A stretch of 64,000 nt of DNA. Origin: Kribbella jiaozuonensis (GTDB lineage: Bacteria > Actinomycetota > Actinomycetes > Propionibacteriales > Kribbellaceae). Each line of letters starts with the position of its first letter. The stretch's first letter is position 1. The notes beneath the pieces were generated by a model, which saw only the letters and a list, made by a program, of their open reading frames with translations, was not told the origin of the DNA and made no database searches. The DNA lies in the NCBI RefSeq assembly GCF_005233875.1, contig NZ_SZPZ01000007.1, positions 62,001 to 126,000 of the forward strand, read 5' to 3'. Below are positions 59,311 to 64,000 of this stretch, piece by piece. Position numbers and translations under genes: made by a program.

Positions 59311-62300
59311 ACGGGTTCGGGCTCCCGGATCCGCTGGGAGATGACCGAGGACACGCCGTCGCCGCGCATGGTGACGCCGTACAACGCGTCGGCGACCTCC
59401 ATCGTGCGCTTCTGGTGGGTGATGACCAGGAGCTGGCTGTTCTCGCGGAGCTCCTCGTAGATCTCCAGGAGGCGGCCGAGGTTCGTGTCGTCGAGGGCGG
59501 CCTCGACCTCGTCGAGGATGTAGAACGGCGACGGACGGGCCTTGAACAGCGCGACCAGGAACGCGACCGCGACCAGTGAGCGCTCACCACCGGACAGCAG
59601 CGACAGCCGCTTGACCTTCTTGCCCGGCGGGCGGGCCTCGACGTCGATACCGGTGCCGAGCATGTCGTCGGGGTCGGTCAGGACCAGGCGGCCCTCACCG
59701 CCCGGGAACAGCCGGCTGAACACGTGCTCGAACGCGACCTCGACGTCGCGGTACGCCTCGGTGAAGACCTGCTCGACCCGCTCGTCGACCTCCTTGACGA
59801 TGTCCATCAGGTCGCGGCGGGACTTCTTCAGGTCGTCGAGCTGCTCGGACAGGAAGCGATGCCGCTCCTCCATCGCGTCGAACTCCTCGAGCGCGAGCGG
59901 GTTGATCTTGCCGAGCTGGTTGAGCGCCCGCTCGGCCTGCTTCAGCCGCTTCTCCACCTTGGTCCGGTTGAACGGTTCGCCCTCGAGCTCCAGCGTGCCG
60001 TCGTCACCGTCCTTGGGCAGCGGCGGCACCAGCTGGTCCGGTCCGTACTCCGTGACGAGCGCCTCGACCTCGATCCCGAGCTCGCCCAGCGCCTTCTCGT
60101 ACAGCTGCTCGAGCCGCATCTTCTGCTCGGCCCGCGCCAGCGCGTCCCGGTGGACGGTGTTCGTCAGCTGCTCCAGCTCGGAGCTCAGGTTCCGGGTCGC
60201 GGACCGGGCCTGCGAGAGCGCCTGCTCCCGGTCGGCCCGCTGCGCCTGGATCGCCGACCGCTCAGCCGCCGCCTGCTGCAGCGACGACTCCAGCCGGGCC
60301 AGCACGTGACCAGCAGCCAGGTGTACAGCCTGCGCCGCGTCTGCCTGCCGTGCACGCCGCGCCGCCCGGGCGATCGCTCGCGCCCGCGCCTCGCGCTCCT
60401 GGCGAGCAGCACGCTCCAGCGAGTCGGCCCGGCCGGACAGCGCCCGGGCCCGCTCCTCGGTGGTCCGCAGCGCCAGCCGGGCCTCCATCTCGGTCGCACG
60501 CCCTGCCTTGGCGGCGTCGGCCAGCCGGTCGCGCTCCGACGTGTCCGGCTCGTCACCGTCGTCGTCGAACGCCTCGGCGTCCAGCAGCCGCTCTTCGAGC
60601 TCGGCCAGGCCGGACAGGTTCTTGTCGCGCTCCTCCTCGGCCGCAGCGATCGCCTCGCCCATCCGCTGCGCCTCACCGCGGGACGCCTTCGCCAGCGACC
60701 CGAAGTGCGCCAACTGCTCCGCCACGGCGGCCATCGCCGCGTCGGACTCGTGCAGCCGGGCCAGCGTGATCTCGACGGACTCCTTCTGCCGGGCCCGCTC
60801 GTCCTCCAGCCCCTGCAGCTCGAACCGCAACCGCTCGCTCCGCGCCGTCGCCTCGAGCAGCTTCTCCGAGGCCTCGTCGACCGCGGACTGCACCTCGATC
60901 AGGCTCGGCGCCGCGTCCGACCCGCCGTACGCGAAATGCGCACCCAGTACGTCGCCCGCACGCGTCGTACACGTGACATCGGGCAGATTCCGCACCAGGG
61001 ACTGCGCCGCCGGTACGTCGTCCACCACGGCGACCTTGCGCAGCAGCCGCCGCAGCGCGGGCCGCAGCGTCTCCGGGCTTTCCACGACATCGACGGCGTA
61101 CGACGCCCCGTACGGGAGCACCGGCCACATCGAGTAGTCGTCGGCGGGCGCGTCGCCGAGCAGCATCCCGGCGCGGCCGAGGTCGTGCTGCTTCAGGTGG
61201 CCGACCGCCTGAAGAGCGGCGTCGGCGTGGGTGACTGCGACGGCGTCGGCGGCCTCGCCGAGGGCGGCCGCGATGGCGGTCTCGTACCCGGCGCGGACGC
61301 TCAGCAGCGCGGCGACGGAGCCCATCAGGCCGTTGACCTGCTCGGAGGCGGCCAGCAGGGCACCGGCGCCGTCCTTGCGGTTCAGACCGAGCTCGAGCGC
61401 TTCCTTGCGCGCGGCCAGACCGGTGCGCTCGCGTTCGGCGTCACGCTCCTCGGCCCGCAGCTTCGCCAGCCGCTCATCCATCTCGTCGAGCACCGCCTGG
61501 GCGGCCTCGAACTGGTCGTCGAGCCCCTTCTCACCGGCGTCCAGCCCGGCGACCTGGGTCTCCAGCGCGGTGAAGTCGTGCTGCGCCTTGGCGGCGCGGA
61601 CCTCGGCCTCGTGCATGTTGCTCGCGAGCCGGCCGATCTCGGACTCGGCGGCGGCCGCCCGGCTCTGCATCGCGTTCACCTGACCGGTCAGCCGGGCCAG
61701 GCCCTCGCGGCGGTCGGCGGCGGCCCGGATCAGCGCGGAGATGCGGCGCTCCTCCTCGGCCTCCTGGGACTCCAGCTGCTGGCGACGCTCGACGGACTCG
61801 GCGAGCAGCTCGGAGTGCGCCTCGACCTCGGCCTCGATCTGCGCCTCGGTCTCGCGGACCCGGGCCGCCTCCAGCTCGAGCTCCTCGGGGTCCCGCCCCG
61901 AGCGCGGGCCGTCGTCGGCCTCGTCGTTGAGCGAGCGGATCCGGTCCGCGGCGATCCGCGCCGTACCTTTGATCTTCTCGCCGAAGCCGGACAGCTGGTA
62001 CCAGGTGTCCTGGGCGGCCTGCAGCGCGGGCGCGTCCTCGCGGAGCGCGTCCTCGAGCTCGGCCTCCAGCTCGCGCGCCTCCCGCAGCTTCGCTTCGGTC
62101 TCGGACCGGCGCTCGGTCAGCGCGGCCTCGTCCCGCAGCTCGGCCTCGAGCGCGGACTGGGCCTGGACGATGTCGTCGGCGAGCAGCCGCGCGCGGCCGT
62201 CCCTGACCTCCGCCTGGATCGTCACCGCCCGGCGCGCCACCTCCGCCTGGCGCCCGAGCGGCTTCAACTGGCGGCGGATCTCGGCGATCAGGTCCCCGAG

Positions 62301-62870
62301 CCGGTGCAGGTTGCCCTCGGTGGCCTCCAGCTTCCGGATCGCCTTTTCCTTGCGCTTGCGGTGCTTCAGGACCCCGGCGGCCTCCTCGACGAACCCGCGC
62401 CGGCCCTCGGGCGTGGCGCGCAGGATCGAGTCGAGCTGGCCCTGGCCGACGATGACGTGCATCTCGCGGCCGATACCGGAGTCGCTGAGCAATTCCTGGA
62501 CGTCGAGCAGCCGGCAGTTCTGGCCGTTGATCTGGTAGTCGGACCCGCCGTTGCGGAACATCGTCCGGCTGATCGTCACCTCGGCGTACTCGATCGGCAG
62601 CGCGCCGTCGGTGTTGTCGATGGTGAGCACCACCTCGGCGCGGCCCAGCGGGGCGCGGCCGGAGGTGCCGGCGAAGATGACGTCCTCCATCTTGCCGCCG
62701 CGCAGCGACTTCGCGCCCTGCTCACCCATCACCCAGGCCAGTGCGTCGACGACGTTCGACTTGCCGGAGCCGTTGGGTCCGACGATGCAGGTGATGCCTG
62801 GTTCGAAGTTCATCGTCGTCGCGGACGCGAACGACTTGAATCCCCGGAGCGTCATGCTCTTCAGGTACAA
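59307..62870 (-). CDS. smc: Chromosome segregation ATPase SMC
   Basis: About 1187 residues, normal length. N-terminal Walker A 'GPNGSGKSN' (about 32-40); two long coiled-coil arms rich in Glu/Arg/Ala; a hinge domain around the middle ('MLLGDAPADDYSMWP', 'GGSDAAPSLIEVQ'); C-terminal signature 'LSGGERSLVAVAFL' and Walker B 'FYILDEVEAALDD'. It forms the condensin ring with ScpA and ScpB, not encoded here. TTG at 62870 begins 'LYLKSMTLRGFKSF', the family N terminus, with GGAG nine bases upstream. TTG 62885 would add five residues. Confidence 0.95.
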   Translation of the reverse strand: MYLKSMTLRGFKSFASATTMNFEPGITCIVGPNGSGKSNVVDALAWVMGEQGAKSLRGGKMEDVIFAGTSGRAPLGRAEVVLTIDNTDGALPIEYAEVTISRTMFRNGGSDYQINGQNCRLLDVQELLSDSGIGREMHVIVGQGQLDSILRATPEGRRGFVEEAAGVLKHRKRKEKAIRKLEATEGNLHRLGDLIAEIRRQLKPLGRQAEVARRAVTIQAEVRDGRARLLADDIVQAQSALEAELRDEAALTERRSETEAKLREARELEAELEDALREDAPALQAAQDTWYQLSGFGEKIKGTARIAADRIRSLNDEADDGPRSGRDPEELELEAARVRETEAQIEAEVEAHSELLAESVERRQQLESQEAEEERRISALIRAAADRREGLARLTGQVNAMQSRAAAAESEIGRLASNMHEAEVRAAKAQHDFTALETQVAGLDAGEKGLDDQFEAAQAVLDEMDERLAKLRAEERDAERERTGLAARKEALELGLNRKDGAGALLAASEQVNGLMGSVAALLSVRAGYETAIAAALGEAADAVAVTHADAALQAVGHLKQHDLGRAGMLLGDAPADDYSMWPVLPYGASYAVDVVESPETLRPALRRLLRKVAVVDDVPAAQSLVRNLPDVTCTTRAGDVLGAHFAYGGSDAAPSLIEVQSAVDEASEKLLEATARSERLRFELQGLEDERARQKESVEITLARLHESDAAMAAVAEQLAHFGSLAKASRGEAQRMGEAIAAAEEERDKNLSGLAELEERLLDAEAFDDDGDEPDTSERDRLADAAKAGRATEMEARLALRTTEERARALSGRADSLERAARQEREARARAIARAARRARQADAAQAVHLAAGHVLARLESSLQQAAAERSAIQAQRADREQALSQARSATRNLSSELEQLTNTVHRDALARAEQKMRLEQLYEKALGELGIEVEALVTEYGPDQLVPPLPKDGDDGTLELEGEPFNRTKVEKRLKQAERALNQLGKINPLALEEFDAMEERHRFLSEQLDDLKKSRRDLMDIVKEVDERVEQVFTEAYRDVEVAFEHVFSRLFPGGEGRLVLTDPDDMLGTGIDVEARPPGKKVKRLSLLSGGERSLVAVAFLVALFKARPSPFYILDEVEAALDDTNLGRLLEIYEELRENSQLLVITHQKRTMEVADALYGVTMRGDGVSSVISQRIREPEPV

Positions 62871-63072
62871 GGCGAAGCTCTCCAACCCGTGAAAGGACAG
62901 ACGATACCTAAGGAACCGTCGTAACTGCTCGTGCCGCTACCCGGGGGAAGTAGTTCCGCTGCGCAGTCTACAAACAGATGCGCGTGAACTTGTGGAGGCC
63001 GACCGGTGAAGAAGGGGCCGGCTGTCAGGGCAACAGAAGATGAACATGCAGTACTTGTCGAAAAACGCAGTC

Positions 63073-63100
63073 GGCGGAGGCCCGGACGGGGGCCACCGCC
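63073..63100 (-). terminator. Intrinsic terminator after the small coiled-coil gene
   Basis: Arms 63073-63083 and 63090-63100 pair (GGCGG and GGCCC with complements, one A/A mismatch between). On the minus strand the hairpin is followed within seven bases by TTTTT (63061-63065). This is the clearest classical terminator in the window. It isolates the 66-residue gene from smc. The rest of 62871-63152 shows no gene. Confidence 0.7.
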
Positions 63101-63152
63101 GTGGTTGTGCGGACGGTCGAGATGCAATTCTCTCTTGTCGCGGCTAGGGTCC

Positions 63153-63353
63153 TCAGACCGAAGCGGGGGCGCGCAGAGCCTCGTCGACGGTCAGCAGGCG
63201 ACCCTCGTGAATCTGTGCGACGAGGTGGTCGTTCTCTGCCTGCAGACGCATCACGTGCGCCTCCAGGTCGGCGACACGCCGGTTGAGCAGACGAACCTGC
63301 TCGAGCATGCGCGGGTCAGTGCCTCCAAGATGCCCTAGAAGAGCCTTGGCCAT
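63153..63353 (-). CDS. Conserved small coiled-coil actinobacterial protein
   Basis: 66 residues: 'MAKALLGHLGGTDPRMLEQVRLL', then a heptad-rich helix 'RRVADLEAHVMRLQAENDHLV' (about 25-46). No known domain; similar small proteins are conserved near smc/mutM in actinobacteria, as far as I recall. It is likely a dimerising helical protein of unknown function. ATG at 63353 has GGAGGA-type purines upstream. It is followed by a T-run terminator. Confidence 0.75.
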   Translation of the reverse strand: MAKALLGHLGGTDPRMLEQVRLLNRRVADLEAHVMRLQAENDHLVAQIHEGRLLTVDEALRAPASV

Positions 63354-63496
63354 TGTGCTGTCCTCCGGAAGGGTTCTGGCCGGGTGCGCTCCAGGTCCTG
63401 GTCATGAAGGAGCGCTGAAAATGTGTGCCGTCTTTCAGGGTGACACCGGCGGGGGCGACGGGTCAACCTGGGCCACGTTTATTAACGATACCTCGC

Positions 63497-64000
63497 TCAC
63501 CAGCGAACGTGGCGCGGAACCGGCTGACATTTCGGGCACCGGTACGACGAACGGTTCATGAACGGCTCGCGACGGATCGGCCGGCCGTCCCGCGGGCACG
63601 GCGATCCCTCCTGTCCGTAGACGTTCAGGCCGCGCTCGAAGTACCCGGATTCCCCGTTCACGTTGACGTACAGGGCGTCAAAGCTGGTGCCACCAACGGT
63701 CAGCGCCTCGGCCATCACCTCGTGGGCGGCGTGCAGGATCCCCTTTATTTGCACGGGTTTCAGGGCTTCCGTCGCACGGGCGTAGTGTAATTTGGCCCGC
63801 CACAACGATTCGTCGGCGTAGATGTTGCCGATCCCGCTGACCACGGTCTGGTCCAGCAACGCCCGCTTCAACCCGGTCCTGCGGCGCCGGATCTTCGCCG
63901 TCACCGTCTCCGGATCGAACAGAGGATCGAACGGATCCCGGCCGATGTGGGCGATCTCGGCGGGCAGCTCGGCACCGCCCTCGGAGTACGACAGACCACC
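63497..64000 (-). CDS. mutM: Formamidopyrimidine-DNA glycosylase MutM (Fpg), C-terminal part (gene continues beyond window)
   Basis: The last about 167 residues are present and the frame is open to base 64000. Helix-two-turn-helix 'LLDQTVVSGIGNIYADESLW' with the DNA-binding Asn, and 'YGQEGSPCPRDGRPIRREPFMNRSSYRCPKCQ' (positions) for the zinc finger. In the finger the usual C-x2-C ... C-x2-C reads C-P-R-D ... C-P-K-C, so one Cys is Asp. It removes oxidised purines such as 8-oxoguanine from DNA. Location upstream of smc is standard. Confidence 0.93.
   Translation of the reverse strand, partial: GGLSYSEGGAELPAEIAHIGRDPFDPLFDPETVTAKIRRRRTGLKRALLDQTVVSGIGNIYADESLWRAKLHYARATEALKPVQIKGILHAAHEVMAEALTVGGTSFDALYVNVNGESGYFERGLNVYGQEGSPCPRDGRPIRREPFMNRSSYRCPKCQPVPRHVRW

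Noticed and set aside
59724..62924. A 1066-codon open frame on the + strand
   Set aside because: It is antisense to smc, whose ATPase motifs and hinge are intact. The frame is open because of the extreme third-position GC, and its translation is low-complexity.

Overview
This is a 64 kb stretch of a very GC-rich chromosome. Third codon positions are strongly G/C, GTG and TTG starts are common, and adjacent genes often overlap by 4 bases. Gene content and order fit an actinobacterium. A Propionibacteriales genome of the Kribbella/Nocardioides type is my best guess, but the genus is an inference. The backbone is the classic actinobacterial block read right to left on the minus strand: mutM (partial), a small coiled-coil gene, smc, ftsY, amtB-glnK-glnD, ffh, rpsP, khpA, rimM, trmD, rplS, lepB, lepB, rnhB, DUF2469, yraN, yifB and dprA. 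No tRNA, rRNA, CRISPR array, transposase or prophage gene was recognised.

Layout. 1-1975: window edge with the 3' end of an APC permease, a DUF488 gene, two truncated gene remnants (RidA and WYL-regulator tails) and a repeat-rich stretch that abuts dprA. 1975-10961: dprA-to-rpsP housekeeping run, including a TrmD fused to a GNAT acetyltransferase domain and a structured rplS leader. 10962-31017: about 20 kb of accessory genes between rpsP and ffh. These are a divergent sugar-utilisation regulon (GH4 phospho-glycosidase + DeoR / PfkB kinase + ABC importer), a predicted EACC1-caspase conflict pair, an NfeD/flotillin pair, a secreted S1 protease, a lipoprotein with a two-component system, a peptidoglycan amidase, an amidohydrolase and two tandem MltB-type transglycosylases. 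31018-40182: ffh, an unrecognised two-gene cassette, an arginase-family protein, DUF2332, glnD-glnK-amtB. 40183-48145: regulators and small enzymes, then ftsY. 48189-55261: cydABDC next to a BlaI/M56 (BlaR-like) pair that probably regulates it. 55254-59310: a DHFR-like protein with a 31-residue membrane microprotein, a PLP lyase, and an ECF sigma/anti-sigma/lipoprotein group. 59307-64000: smc, the small coiled-coil gene and mutM.

How genes work together. Co-translational targeting is represented by Ffh, FtsY and two signal peptidases. Nitrogen sensing is one operon (AmtB, PII, GlnD) under a recognisable GlnR-type operator. The cytochrome bd oxidase and its ABC maturation exporter share a divergent promoter region with BlaI, which holds two matching dyads. 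Sugar import has no ATPase of its own and probably borrows a shared one.

Most notable items: the EACC1-caspase pair with its large membrane-anchored effector; the TrmD-GNAT fusion; the BlaI and GlnR operators; the rplS leader; the microprotein at 55832-55927; the unknown cassette at 32688-34206; and a MutM zinc finger with one Cys replaced by Asp.
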